Position numbers and translations under genes: made by a program. From Ornithinibacillus californiensis (GTDB taxonomy: Bacteria; Bacillota; Bacilli; Bacillales; Amphibacillaceae): a stretch of 64,000 nt of DNA. The stretch is taken from contig NZ_LDUE01000069.1 in NCBI RefSeq assembly GCF_001038485.1, forward strand, positions 92,622 through 156,621, given 5' to 3'. Below are positions 1 to 8,128 of the stretch, one piece after another. The first letter of the stretch is position 1. Every line of letters starts with the position of its first letter. Under the pieces are notes generated by a model. The model did not search any database. It saw only the letters and a list, made by a program, of their open reading frames with translations, and was not told the DNA's origin.

Positions 1-8
1 GTGGTATC

Positions 9-305
9 ATGACCAATATGATTCAAAAAATTGCTGGAATGGGCGGCATGACTGACCAAGTCATCGCAACCGATTTTTTAATTTCAGCTAAGTCGGCTGT
101 ACGGAATTTATCGTTTGCATTAACCGAATCAGTTACACCAGATGTACGAGATGTTCTACGACAACAGCTTAGCTATGCTATAGAAGCACATGAAAAGATT
201 AGTCAATACATGATGGATAAAGGGTATTATCATCCAAGTAACTTGGATGAGCAACTAGAAGTAGAATTGAAGGCATCGAAGGCCGCGTTGAAGTTGGCTA
301 AATAA
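9..305 (+). CDS. CotF-family spore coat protein
   Basis: A 98-residue, mostly helical protein that matches my memory of the coat F (ferritin-like helical) family found in the spore coats of Bacillaceae. The core is a helix pair around residues 20-70 (DFLISAKSAVRNLSFAL, then VLRQQLSYAIEAHEKISQYM) followed by KGYYHPSN, a typical CotF ending. CotF proteins are structural components of the spore coat with no known enzyme activity. The ATG at 9 is so near the window edge that its ribosome site cannot be judged, and an upstream partner gene may exist outside. A strong terminator follows at once, so it ends its transcript. The related DUF3231 family appears again near 62.3-63.3 kb. Confidence 0.82.
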   Translation: MTNMIQKIAGMGGMTDQVIATDFLISAKSAVRNLSFALTESVTPDVRDVLRQQLSYAIEAHEKISQYMMDKGYYHPSNLDEQLEVELKASKAALKLAK

Positions 306-313
306 AATCATTT

Positions 314-354
314 AGAGCTGTGAACAAGGTTTGAACTTGTTACAGCTCTTTTTA
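314..354 (+). terminator. Intrinsic terminator after the coat gene
   Basis: Stem AGAGCTGT..ACAAG pairs with CTTGT..ACAGCTCT and is followed by TTTTT. It starts 9 bases after the coat protein stop codon. Confidence 0.85.
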
Positions 355-501
355 TGTTGAACCATCCATGTTGCTTGAGACTCCAACCATCCCTACAGCG
401 ATATATAAGCTTGGCATGGGAGTAGTGGAGAGTGACATGAATTTTGGTGGAGGTGTTCTATTTTGTTTGGGTGGATGAGCTTCATTATGAAGAGCGCTCA
501 C

Positions 502-970
502 AGACAAAATCTTATACAAGGCGGGGGAACTGTCCGAGAGAAGCGCACTCTAAGACAAAATCTTATAAAAAGCTGTTCAACTGTCCGTGAGAAGCGTTCT
601 CTAAGACAAAATCTAATAAAAACCAGTTCAATTGTCCGAGAGAAGCATTCTCTAAGACAAAATCTAATAAAAAGCAGCTCAATTGTCCGAGAGAAGTATT
701 CTCTAGGACAAAATCTTATAAAAACCAGCTCAACTGTCCGAGAGAAGCGTTCTATAAGACAAAATCTAATAAAAAGCAGTTCAACTGTCCGTGAGAAGCG
801 TTCTCTAGGACAAAATCTAATAAAAAGCAGCTCAATTGTCCGAGAGAAGTGTTCTCTAAGACAAAATCTTATAAAAAGCAGCTCAATTGTCCGAGAGAAG
901 TGTTCTCTAAGACAAAATCTTATAAAAAGCAGCTCAACTGTCCGAGAGAAGCATTCTCTCGGACGAATCT
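502..970. repeat. 51-bp tandem array of hairpin-forming units (9 copies)
   Basis: Nine direct repeats of 51 bp begin at 502, 553, 604, 655, 706, 757, 808, 859 and 910, each starting AGACAAAATCT. Each unit holds an imperfect dyad centred on GAGAGAAGCGTTCTCT. In the last unit it is perfect: GTCCGAGAGAA, loop GCA, TTCTCTCGGAC (940-964). Because 51 is divisible by 3, an open frame runs through the array from a TTG at 463 to 972, giving 17-residue Arg/Lys-rich repeats behind a plausible GGAGGTG site. The most variable bases are the hairpin loop (GCG/GCA/GTA/GTG) and the frame is also open on the other strand, so I favour a nucleic-acid repeat over a protein. There are no variable spacers, so it is not CRISPR. 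Confidence 0.9.
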
Positions 971-1081
971 AGTAAATAATTAAAATTTAAAAGAGAAATA
1001 AAAGACTAGTTTACCTATGTTATAATTAACTCAAGCTATTCTAACTAGTTCAGGTACTGAGATAGTGTGAGGAGGAAACCG

Positions 1082-1336
1082 ATGCTTTGGCTAATCATTT
1101 TTGTCATTATTGTTAGTGTTATTGGACTTGTTGCTACTCTTATCGTGTTAAAACAAGAAGGAGCGAAAATGAAGAAGTACGAAGAAGAGGGAGATACTGC
1201 TGAAAACGAACTTCAAAGATCCCTTGAATATGAAACAAAATCCTTATCCTCAAATGTGAAGAATTTAACATGGATCTATGTAGTGGTCCTATTGTTATCT
1301 TTTATTGCGTTTGCTGTTTATATGTTTATGCGATAG
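1082..1336 (+). CDS. Small two-helix membrane protein, unknown function
   Basis: An 84-residue protein with a hydrophobic helix at each end (about residues 2-23 and 63-82) and a charged, coiled-coil-like middle rich in Glu and Lys (KKYEEEGDTAENELQRSLEYE). I do not recognise the family. The ATG at 1082 is chosen because AGGAGG sits six bases upstream; the GTG at 1067 in the same frame would overlap that site. It is a single gene between the 51-bp array and a shared terminator, convergent with the RNase J gene. Both ends in the membrane with a charged segment between them suggests a small sensor, anchor or oligomerising protein, but nothing in the sequence decides this. Confidence 0.6.
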   Translation: MLWLIIFVIIVSVIGLVATLIVLKQEGAKMKKYEEEGDTAENELQRSLEYETKSLSSNVKNLTWIYVVVLLLSFIAFAVYMFMR

Positions 1337-1346
1337 TTAAATTTGA

Positions 1347-1375
1347 CAGGGGGGTATCCTAAAGATATCCCCCTG
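1347..1375. terminator. Shared terminator between convergent genes
   Basis: Stem CAGGGGGGTATC with GATATCCCCCTG and a five-base loop. It lies 10 bases after one stop codon and 9 bases from the other. The U-tracts on both sides are short. Confidence 0.65.
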
Positions 1376-1384
1376 CAACTTTAC

Positions 1385-3049
1385 TTATATCTCAATCAAA
1401 ATAGGAATTATCATTGGTTCCTTTCTTGTACGTTCTTTAATATACTGGGATATTTGCCTCTTAATTTGTTTCTTCTTCACATTCCAGGAGTAACGATCTG
1501 CTTTGTGTAACTCGTGAATGGTTTCCATAATCATTCGAATCATTCGGTTACGCAATTCTGAGAAATTGTTATCAACAAATCCTCGGGAGATAATCTCTGG
1601 TTCAGCTAGCATCTTCGTATCTTCTTTGCTCATCGTCAAAATAATCATGAGCATTCCGTCCTCTGCAATCTGCTTACGATCCCGTAAAACGAACTCCATA
1701 TTTCCGACATCAATGCCATCGACATAAGTGCTACCGGTAGGAACAATCCTGGTACTACGGGCAACTGAATCTTCAATACCTACCACTTCACCATTACTTA
1801 ATATAAAAGTATTTCCTGGCTCCACACCAACTGATTCTGCAAGTAGTTGGTGGTGATGCAACATTCGATACTCACCGTGGATAGGAATAAAGTATTTTGG
1901 TTTCATTAGAGTGAGCATTAGCTTTAAGTCTTCTTGGTAACCATGGCCAGAAACATGCATACCCGAGCTGCTCCCCGAACCGTATATGACATGAGCTCCT
2001 AGTTTGTATAAATTATCTACAATCGTGGAGACACTTTTCTCATTTCCTGGGATTGGACCTGCCGCTAGGATGACCGTATCCTCTGGTAAAATTTCTGCAT
2101 CACGGTAGTTTCCAGTTGATAACCGGCTAAGTGCTGCCATAGCCTCTCCTTGACTTCCTGTACAAAGAATAGTGACTTGTTCTGGAGGTAGATCATTTAT
2201 ATCACGGGCATCAATTAACATACCTTTGGGCACGTTTAAATATCCTCGTTCCATAGCAACACGAACGACATTCACCATAGACCGACCAAGTAAGGCAAGT
2301 TTTCTCCGCGTTTTGAAAGAGGCATTGATTACTTGCTGTACCCTACTTACATTCGATGCAAATGTTGACACAAAAATCTTTCGCTTAGACTTAATAAAAA
2401 TGCTTTCTAGATTTTCACCAACCATTTTTTCTGATGGTGTAAATCCAGGACGTTCCGCATTCGTACTTTCAGAAAGTAAAAGGAGTACCCCCTTGTTCCC
2501 GATTTCTGCCATCCGATGAAGATCAGAACGCTCATTATTTGCAGGGGTCAAGTCGAATTTAAAGTCACCGGTATGTACGACATTACCTTCAGGTGTTTGA
2601 AAAACAATTCCTAAACAATCTGGAATACTATGATTAACCTTGAAAAAATTGATGTTCATTTCACCTATTTGAAGTTCGGATTCAGCATTAATTTCATGTA
2701 ATTCGCTTTCGCGCAAAATTCGATGTTCCTTTAATTTGATTTCAATTAACCCAAGGGTAAAGCGCGTTGCATAAACAGGAACATTAATTTTCTTTAAAAA
2801 ATAAGGTATTCCTCCAATATGATCCTCATGACCATGAGTGACGATTAGTGCTTGTACCCTATCTTTATTTTCTTCCAGGTACGAAATGTCCGGGATAATT
2901 AAATCTATCCCTAATAAACTCTCATCAGGGAATTTGTTTCCACAATCAATAACCACAATATCATTTCCATATTCAATAGCGTACATATTCTTACCAATCT
3001 CATTTAATCCGCCAAGGGCAAAAACTGACAACATATCTTTTGATTTCAA
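1385..3049 (-). CDS. Ribonuclease J family protein
   Basis: A 554-residue metallo-beta-lactamase/beta-CASP nuclease, the normal length for RNase J1/J2 (about 555). RNase J is an RNA endonuclease and 5'-3' exonuclease of mRNA decay and 16S maturation. The zinc site is intact: HGHEDH at 72-77, His140 in VNHSIPD, Asp162 in HTGDFKFD, then the beta-CASP motifs VSGHG and IHGEYRM and the family ending PMIIPILIEI. The full HGHEDH motif is J1-like; B. subtilis J2 has a degraded one. The context is not that of rnjA (rpoY upstream) or rnjB (near dapA), and the sequence diverges from both as I remember them. It may therefore be an additional paralogue, so I give no symbol. It is a single gene with its own terminator. 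Confidence 0.9.
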   Translation of the reverse strand: MKSKDMLSVFALGGLNEIGKNMYAIEYGNDIVVIDCGNKFPDESLLGIDLIIPDISYLEENKDRVQALIVTHGHEDHIGGIPYFLKKINVPVYATRFTLGLIEIKLKEHRILRESELHEINAESELQIGEMNINFFKVNHSIPDCLGIVFQTPEGNVVHTGDFKFDLTPANNERSDLHRMAEIGNKGVLLLLSESTNAERPGFTPSEKMVGENLESIFIKSKRKIFVSTFASNVSRVQQVINASFKTRRKLALLGRSMVNVVRVAMERGYLNVPKGMLIDARDINDLPPEQVTILCTGSQGEAMAALSRLSTGNYRDAEILPEDTVILAAGPIPGNEKSVSTIVDNLYKLGAHVIYGSGSSSGMHVSGHGYQEDLKLMLTLMKPKYFIPIHGEYRMLHHHQLLAESVGVEPGNTFILSNGEVVGIEDSVARSTRIVPTGSTYVDGIDVGNMEFVLRDRKQIAEDGMLMIILTMSKEDTKMLAEPEIISRGFVDNNFSELRNRMIRMIMETIHELHKADRYSWNVKKKQIKRQISQYIKERTRKEPMIIPILIEI

Positions 3050-3116
3050 ATGAATACCCTCCCGCTATAAATATAGATTAGTTTGTCCTCTCTTATGGCT
3101 TTTTATCTATGTTCTA

Positions 3117-3155
3117 CATAAAAAAGATAGACCAATTAAGCAAATTGGTCTATCT
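3117..3155 (-). terminator. Terminator of the amidase gene
   Basis: Perfect 13-bp stem AGATAGACCAATT / AATTGGTCTATCT with a T-run on the minus strand, 13 bases past the amidase stop. Confidence 0.85.
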
Positions 3156-3167
3156 AACCTAAGAATA

Positions 3168-4640
3168 TTAATAGTTAGGATTTTCACTTACATCAATCCA
3201 AGTATCCGTTTTTTCTAATTCACCAGCTAATTGTAATAATAGGTCTTCTCTACCTCGTCTGGCCATTACCTGAACACCACATGGTAGTCCCTCCGTAGAT
3301 AGATACATTGGAAGTGTTACAGCTGGTTGACCTGTTAGGTTAGCTAATTGTGTAAAAGGAGTACGTTGTAAACTTTTAATGGCAAGTTCGTCAACAAAAC
3401 CAGATTTTTTTAACATCTTTCCTAACCCTAGATTACTTACGGTACGGATAAGTGTTTTTTCCAGTTTAGTAGGGTCAAGTTCCCCTATCTTAGATGGTAA
3501 ATTTGCTGTTGTAGGTGTGATATAGAAATCATAGTCATCATGGAAAATTTCCATTTGAATAGCAGCCTCATCCCAAAACTTTAAACTAGTTAGAAATTCC
3601 TCTGCAGAAACAGCCTTCCCCAATAGACCTAGTATCCATGTAGTAGGTTCTACATCAGTATATTTAACTTTCCGGCCAATTAGATTCTCCAACTCTCTTA
3701 AGGTGGATCCTACTTCTGCAAAGTACAGCATCATATAACTATTAGCTAATCTTTCACCATCGACAGGTGCTTCTTTTTCTACTACGCTATGCCCCATCTC
3801 TTCCAGTAACTTTACCGTTTTAAGAACTGCCTCTTCACACGCTTGGTCAACAGGTGTACCTAATGGAGATTTTGTCGTAAATGCAATTTTCAACTTATCG
3901 TTTAACGGTGTTTGTGCAGCTGTTAGGTATGTTCCATCAAAAGCAGGTGCTAGAAAAGCATTGGCTCTGTCTGCCTGATATTGGTCAAGCATGGCAGCAC
4001 TGTCCCTAACGGATCTGCTAAGGATATGTTCAACGGATGCCCCCTGCCAGACGCGGCCACGATTAGGACCTATTGGTGTACGACCGCGAGATGGCTTTAA
4101 TCCAAATAACCCGCAAAAAGCAGCAGGAATCCGGATAGAACCACCCCCATCATTTGCACCTGCAATTGGAACCATCCCCGATGCAACAGCAGCTGCTGAC
4201 CCACCACTTGATCCCCCAGGTGTATGATCATTGTTCCAAGGGTTTCTTGACGGCCCAAAATGAACTGGCTCCGTTATTCCAAGAAGTGCAAACTCTGGTA
4301 CATTCGTCTTCCCAATTATATTTACTCCAGTATTCTTAATTTGTCGGACGAATTCACTATCATAGTCTGGTATATATTCTGCAAGCACCTTAGAACCAGA
4401 TGCCATTGGATGACCCTTTAGTTCCTGAGAGATGTCTTTTAGAAGCATAGTGACTCCAGTAAAAACACCCGTCATCGGTTCATTAACTTGATTATCGATG
4501 TTGTATATGACTGCATTAAGTGCTTTGTTTTTCTTCTCAATTTCCCTTTTTGCCGCTTCATTTACCTCTTCAATAGTAACTTCTTTATTTTGAATTAATT
4601 CTGCAAGTCCTAGCCCATCATATTGCTTATAATCAAACAT
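3168..4640 (-). CDS. Amidase signature family hydrolase
   Basis: A 490-residue cytoplasmic amidase of the amidase-signature family, which uses a Ser-cisSer-Lys triad to hydrolyse amides. The expected pieces are present: Lys68 in MLLKDIS, the Gly/Ser motif [15 protein letters not shown] (141-155) and the nucleophile Ser168 in [15 protein letters not shown]. The NDGGGSIR form, with Gly where most GatA-like members have Thr, resembles 6-aminohexanoate cyclic-dimer hydrolases (NylA type) as I recall them; the substrate cannot be read from sequence. It is a single gene with a weak upstream ribosome site and its own terminator. It is not GatA, since no gatB or gatC is adjacent. Confidence 0.88.
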   Translation of the reverse strand: MFDYKQYDGLGLAELIQNKEVTIEEVNEAAKREIEKKNKALNAVIYNIDNQVNEPMTGVFTGVTMLLKDISQELKGHPMASGSKVLAEYIPDYDSEFVRQIKNTGVNIIGKTNVPEFALLGITEPVHFGPSRNPWNNDHTPGGSSGGSAAAVASGMVPIAGANDGGGSIRIPAAFCGLFGLKPSRGRTPIGPNRGRVWQGASVEHILSRSVRDSAAMLDQYQADRANAFLAPAFDGTYLTAAQTPLNDKLKIAFTTKSPLGTPVDQACEEAVLKTVKLLEEMGHSVVEKEAPVDGERLANSYMMLYFAEVGSTLRELENLIGRKVKYTDVEPTTWILGLLGKAVSAEEFLTSLKFWDEAAIQMEIFHDDYDFYITPTTANLPSKIGELDPTKLEKTLIRTVSNLGLGKMLKKSGFVDELAIKSLQRTPFTQLANLTGQPAVTLPMYLSTEGLPCGVQVMARRGREDLLLQLAGELEKTDTWIDVSENPNY

Positions 4641-4737
4641 ATGTAAAACTCCATCCTTAGTTAATTTTTAAATTTTCTTAATATTATATTATCATAAGTA
4701 GAGATTTAGAGTTAGTCAGGTTTGTTTTAAAAGAACA

Positions 4738-4768
4738 AAAAATCTGCCCCAAAAGGACAGATTTTTTA
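4738..4768 (-). terminator. Terminator of the metal-efflux operon
   Basis: AAAAAATCTG / CAGATTTTTT stem 15 bases after the efflux gene stop. The minus strand ends in a T-run. Confidence 0.85.
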
Positions 4769-4783
4769 TTAGCGAGTTATGCC

Positions 4784-5731
4784 TTAATGATCATGGTCAT
4801 GCGAATGCGATATTTCCTGGTCATGCTGACATAATAAAGAGTCCTCATGAGGATGTTCACTATGTTCTAATTGAATCGTCACGTGACCAATTCCTTTGTG
4901 TACTAATTCATGTTCGATAGTTCTTAATATCTTCTGACTATCCACAATCGATAAATTACCATCCACTACTGCATGACAGGATAATGCATTCTGTCCACTA
5001 GTGATACTCCATACATGTAAGTCATGGATACTTAATACACCATCCGTATTCTCCATAGTATGAATAATATCATTCAAATCCACATTTTTAGGAGTTCCTT
5101 CCATCAGAACATGAACCGCATCCTTTGTTACTCTCCAACCACTAAATAATACTAGTACTGCAACAATTACACTTGCTAACGGATCAGCCCAGCCCCAACC
5201 GAAGAATATAATTAACAAAGCCGCTGTAACCGCTCCTACCGATCCTAGCAAATCACCGATTACATGTAGAAATGCTGCACGCATATTTAAATTATCGTGT
5301 GTATCGCCACGCATCAATATCCATGCAACAAGAATATTTACTAATAAACCAATGGAAGCAATGACTAGCATTCCAGTTGATGCCACTTCTGGTGGATCCT
5401 GAAATCGATGAAAAGCCTCAAAAAAGATATAGATAGCAATTAACAAAAGAGTGACTCCATTAAATACAGCAGCTAATATTTCAAACCGTTTATATCCATA
5501 GGTTTTACTATGATTGGCAACTTTTTCCCCAAGGGTAAAGGCTAAAACACCGATGCCAAGAGAAATCGAATCGCTTAGCATATGACCTGCATCTGACAGC
5601 AATGCTAGACTATTCGTAAGGAAACCACCGATGGCTTCGACTATCATATAAGCTGTTATAATGATAAAACTAATCCACAAAGCCTTTTTGTTTGCGCCAT
5701 GGGTATGGTCATGTCCGTGATCGTGTCCCAC
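4784..5731 (-). CDS. Cation diffusion facilitator, zinc-type efflux pump
   Basis: A 315-residue CDF transporter of the CzcD/ZitB kind, exporting Zn2+ or similar divalent ions in exchange for protons. It has six membrane helices, with the paired HxxxD metal sites of zinc-type members in SDAGHMLSDS (helix 2) and LHVIGDLLGS (helix 5). His-rich stretches lie at both ends (GHDHGHDHTHG at the start, HSHDHDH at the end), and a cytoplasmic beta-alpha-beta domain contains VHDLHVWSI-like sequence. I chose the GTG at 5731 because it follows a GGATGG-type site and starts right at the His-rich tail; the longer frame to 5818 would add 29 unrelated residues. It is cotranscribed with the CzrA-like repressor 90 bases upstream. 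Confidence 0.92.
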   Translation of the reverse strand: MGHDHGHDHTHGANKKALWISFIIITAYMIVEAIGGFLTNSLALLSDAGHMLSDSISLGIGVLAFTLGEKVANHSKTYGYKRFEILAAVFNGVTLLLIAIYIFFEAFHRFQDPPEVASTGMLVIASIGLLVNILVAWILMRGDTHDNLNMRAAFLHVIGDLLGSVGAVTAALLIIFFGWGWADPLASVIVAVLVLFSGWRVTKDAVHVLMEGTPKNVDLNDIIHTMENTDGVLSIHDLHVWSITSGQNALSCHAVVDGNLSIVDSQKILRTIEHELVHKGIGHVTIQLEHSEHPHEDSLLCQHDQEISHSHDHDH

Positions 5732-5821
5732 GTTAAAACCATCCTCTCTAATGAAAATATGATAAAAATTCAACTCGTTTATGAAAATTGCCTTGATGCC
5801 TTTATTATCAGTAATCAAATT

Positions 5822-6142
5822 CTAATTATGACAAGCATGATCGATTGTTTGCTTCAACATATGCATCACATGTTCATCATCATGGGAATAGTACAAAGTA
5901 GTACCTTCTCGGCGAAATTTTACTAAGCGTAAGTTTTTTAAGAACCGTAACTGATGTGATACGGTGGATTGTCGAAGATGCAAGGTTTCTGCAATACTAT
6001 TAACTGACATTTCCTTATGGAATAACAAATGCAAAATCCGAATTCTTGTTGGGTCACTTAGTGCTTTAAATGTCTGTGATACAACGAATAATGTTTCTTC
6101 ATCTAGATCTTTTGCTACTTCTGAAGAGTTATTTTCTTCCAT
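5822..6142 (-). CDS. czrA: ArsR/SmtB-family zinc-sensing repressor, CzrA-like
   Basis: A 106-residue winged-helix repressor. The DNA-reading helix is around [20 protein letters not shown] (49-68). The C-terminal helix carries Asp89-x-His91-x10-His102-x2-His105, exactly the alpha-5 inter-subunit zinc site described for CzrA. Metal binding there releases the operator, so zinc or cobalt should turn on this gene and the efflux pump downstream. There is no alpha-3 CxC arsenic/cadmium motif. A dyad operator overlaps its promoter (6181-6234). The repressor-pump order matches czr loci in other Firmicutes. The symbol is given on the metal site and neighbour. Confidence 0.88.
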   Translation of the reverse strand: MEENNSSEVAKDLDEETLFVVSQTFKALSDPTRIRILHLLFHKEMSVNSIAETLHLRQSTVSHQLRFLKNLRLVKFRREGTTLYYSHDDEHVMHMLKQTIDHACHN

Positions 6143-6180
6143 TTAATATTCCACCCCTTTCTTAGTGAATAGGACTAGTT

Positions 6181-6234
6181 ATATGTGTATATTAGTATAT
6201 ATTCATATAATAACACTTCTTTAAAAGAAGTCAA
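6181..6234 (-). promoter_or_regulatory. czrA promoter with overlapping dyad operator
   Basis: On the minus strand TTGACT (6229-6234) and TATTAT (6207-6212) are 16 bases apart. The imperfect 12-4-12 dyad ATATGTGTATAT / ATATATTCATAT (6181-6208; 10 of 12 pairs) covers the start site, and its ATATGAAT half resembles known ArsR-family operators. Self-repression by the CzrA-like protein is inferred. Confidence 0.75.
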
Positions 6235-6283
6235 TCAAATTTTAGAAAATTCGGTATAGGTTTTATACTTACCACCAAAGAAT

Positions 6284-6320
6284 AAAGCCATATGGAAGGT
6301 TCAAATCCATACGGCTTTCC
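6284..6320 (-). terminator. Terminator after the DoxX-like gene
   Basis: AAAGCCATATGGA / TCCATACGGCTTT stem. It lies 26 bases beyond 6344, where the shifted frame of the DoxX-like gene ends, but more than 160 bases beyond the in-frame stop at 6480. This supports a gene that originally ran to 6344. Confidence 0.7.
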
Positions 6321-6343
6321 TAATATTGTAAGCATTTACTGTA

Positions 6344-6479
6344 TTACTTGCTTGAACTGCTGAAATTTCTCCCTAACAACCTGGTAATTGGTTGAGCAAG
6401 TAAAGCCTTGATCCAAAATGCGATGAAGAGGTTGTGAGGCCCAGCATCGGAGAAATGTACACCAACACAAGGTGGAATA
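6344..6479 (-). other. Out-of-frame C-terminal extension of the DoxX-like protein
   Basis: Past the TGA at 6480-6482, the minus-strand frame reached by dropping one G from the GGGG run (plus-strand C-run 6483-6486) reads on as protein: FAEG continues as DIPPCVGVHFSD, then a hydrophobic helix (LFIAFWIKALLAQPITRLLG), with a stop at 6344 just before a terminator. This looks like the lost end of the upstream gene, through either mutation or a homopolymer error. Confidence 0.6.
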
Positions 6480-7478
6480 TCACCCCTCTGCAAAGCGGTA
6501 ATATATAAGAATAAATGTTGCAAGAACAAAGATGAAATTCAAGAATACAAAAATAACCTGATCGAAAACAGATTTATGGATTCTAATAGGTGGATTATAA
6601 AAAGACACCCCTTCAATGATGAAGATGATTAACACAATATGAATCATGAAGTGACCAATTATTTCCGTATATCCAAATAGCATCGTAGTAGAGATAAATA
6701 TTAATGTCAGTACAAATGCAAGAATCCGGTTTAGTACCCCAACAACTAATAGATACCCGACGACAAATTCTATAAACGCTGCTAATACAATAAAAGCTTC
6801 AGGTGGAAAGCCAAATGTTGGAACACCATGATTTTGTATAATATCAATCGTCATGGATGGATAGACCCATTTTTCTACAGCTACCCAACATAAAGATAGC
6901 CCTGTTCCTAGATAGAGAAACGGAAACCCCCATTTCTCAAATCTTGTTTTCCCAATTAGCAAAACAAAAATAATGGCTAAGTAAAACCCATAATCCAGCA
7001 TATGGAAGATACCAACATTTGCTGAAACATTGATAAATAAACCTAATAACAGAAGTGCGCCCACTTTCGTTGCATAGTGGATTGGAATTAATAAGAAAAT
7101 AATAGCAATCCATACTAGTATATATTCCCATGTTTCTACGAGCCTGAACTCTGGTGCAAATAGAGTCTTAGAGAATACCTGAATCATTAATGCTAGTGCA
7201 GTACCATATTTTAAAATATATCTCGAATAACCACGGAATTGATCTAGCTTATAATCGATTTTCTTTGCAAAGGGAATCTCCATAATTTTTGGCAGTATTT
7301 GAGGCAGAACACCCAATAAAATGGAAACAAGTAATGCCACCATCATAAAGAAAGGAGAAAGAATATTTTCTATAGATTCTTTTTCTGGTTGAACCTCAGT
7401 AAACCATTTAACATGCGCTTGGGCAGTAAATGGAATTAGCACTATGGCTAATAGAAAGACTGTTAACATCCTCTTCAT
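6480..7478 (-). CDS. DoxX-like multi-pass membrane protein (probably frameshifted at its end)
   Basis: A 332-residue membrane protein with an N-terminal signal-like helix (MKRMLTVFLLAIVLIPFTAQA), an exported HVKWFTE segment and about eight further helices, of which the last four resemble the DoxX fold (GFPPEAFIVLAAFIEFVVGYLL). Function is unknown; DoxX-like proteins are often tied to redox or thiol stress. The ATG at 7478 is preferred (GGAGG 12 bases upstream) over the TTG at 7502. It follows the cupredoxin gene by 116 bases on the same strand, so a link with copper or the outer membrane face is possible. The reading frame appears to break at a GGGG run, cutting off about 48 residues. Confidence 0.7.
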   Translation of the reverse strand: MKRMLTVFLLAIVLIPFTAQAHVKWFTEVQPEKESIENILSPFFMMVALLVSILLGVLPQILPKIMEIPFAKKIDYKLDQFRGYSRYILKYGTALALMIQVFSKTLFAPEFRLVETWEYILVWIAIIFLLIPIHYATKVGALLLLGLFINVSANVGIFHMLDYGFYLAIIFVLLIGKTRFEKWGFPFLYLGTGLSLCWVAVEKWVYPSMTIDIIQNHGVPTFGFPPEAFIVLAAFIEFVVGYLLVVGVLNRILAFVLTLIFISTTMLFGYTEIIGHFMIHIVLIIFIIEGVSFYNPPIRIHKSVFDQVIFVFLNFIFVLATFILIYYRFAEG

Positions 7479-7594
7479 GTTAAGATCAATCCTCCACTCC
7501 AAATTAACTTATCTTATTCTTTACTTAATCTTATTTACTATACAACTAGAGATCCTAGGCTTAGTAATAAAGCAAGGCCAACAGGTCCTGCTTG

Positions 7595-7984
7595 TTATTG
7601 GACTATTACTTTTCCAACCATACCTTCCTTTACATGGTACCTGCATATCAGTTCATATGTACCAGATGCCTCGGGTTTCACGGTAACAGTTTTCTCTTCT
7701 CCGGGTTGAACTTCAACATCAATTCCAAGCTTCTCCACAGTAAAGGTATGCTCTTTCTTCCCTTCGTTTTTCAATAATAATTCTGTCGTTTTTCCGTTGG
7801 GAATAGTGATGACTTCTGGTTTAAAGTAATCATCGTCCAATTCGACTTCAATCGTTTCCTCTGTCTCCAAAGGTTTTAACTGTTCACTAGTTTTTGCACT
7901 AGTATCTAGTGCCCCGGGAGCAGCCATAGCAAGAGTGATCGACAATAAAGCGACCAATCCTATTAAACTTTTATGAACAAACAC
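7595..7984 (-). CDS. Exported cupredoxin (type 1 copper) protein
   Basis: A 129-residue secreted or membrane-anchored cupredoxin. After a signal helix (residues 6-22) comes a plastocyanin-like beta domain ending in the copper motif Cys114-x2-His117-x4-Met122 (ICRYHVKEGM), with the fourth ligand likely His79 in KEHTF. Such proteins carry electrons or buffer copper on the outer side of the membrane. The GTG at 7984 is chosen because AAGGAGG lies eight bases upstream; the in-frame TTG at 7990 is too close to that site. A sigma-A-type promoter lies 53 bases upstream, and the DoxX-like gene follows. No cytochrome oxidase or copper ATPase gene is adjacent, so the partner is unknown. Confidence 0.87.
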   Translation of the reverse strand: MFVHKSLIGLVALLSITLAMAAPGALDTSAKTSEQLKPLETEETIEVELDDDYFKPEVITIPNGKTTELLLKNEGKKEHTFTVEKLGIDVEVQPGEEKTVTVKPEASGTYELICRYHVKEGMVGKVIVQ

Positions 7985-8036
7985 GTACAATCCCTCCTTT
8001 CTTATACACTATTTTTTTCCAATTCTCATGAAATTA

Positions 8037-8065
8037 TCTATATAATTTTAAATATATAGAGCCAA
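8037..8065 (-). promoter_or_regulatory. Promoter of the cupredoxin gene
   Basis: TTGGCT (8060-8065) and TATAGA (8037-8042) on the minus strand, 17 bases apart, about 53 bases before the GTG start. Confidence 0.5.
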
Positions 8066-8081
8066 GAATAGAGTAAAGAAA

Positions 8082-8105
8082 AAGATCGCCTCCATTAGCG
8101 ATCTT
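8082..8105 (-). terminator. Terminator of the DUF4145 gene
   Basis: AAGATCGC / GCGATCTT stem with a T-rich tail on the minus strand, 24 bases after the stop at 8129. Confidence 0.8.
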
Positions 8106-8128
8106 ATCAATCAAGAAACTTTTCGTGA

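Noticed and set aside
502..970. CRISPR array
   Set aside because: The units are direct repeats with no variable spacers and no cas genes.
463..972. 169-codon frame through the 51-bp array as a genuine repeat protein
   Set aside because: It stays open because the period is divisible by three. The loop bases vary in step with the hairpin, and the other strand also has an open frame. Kept as a repeat with the protein option noted.
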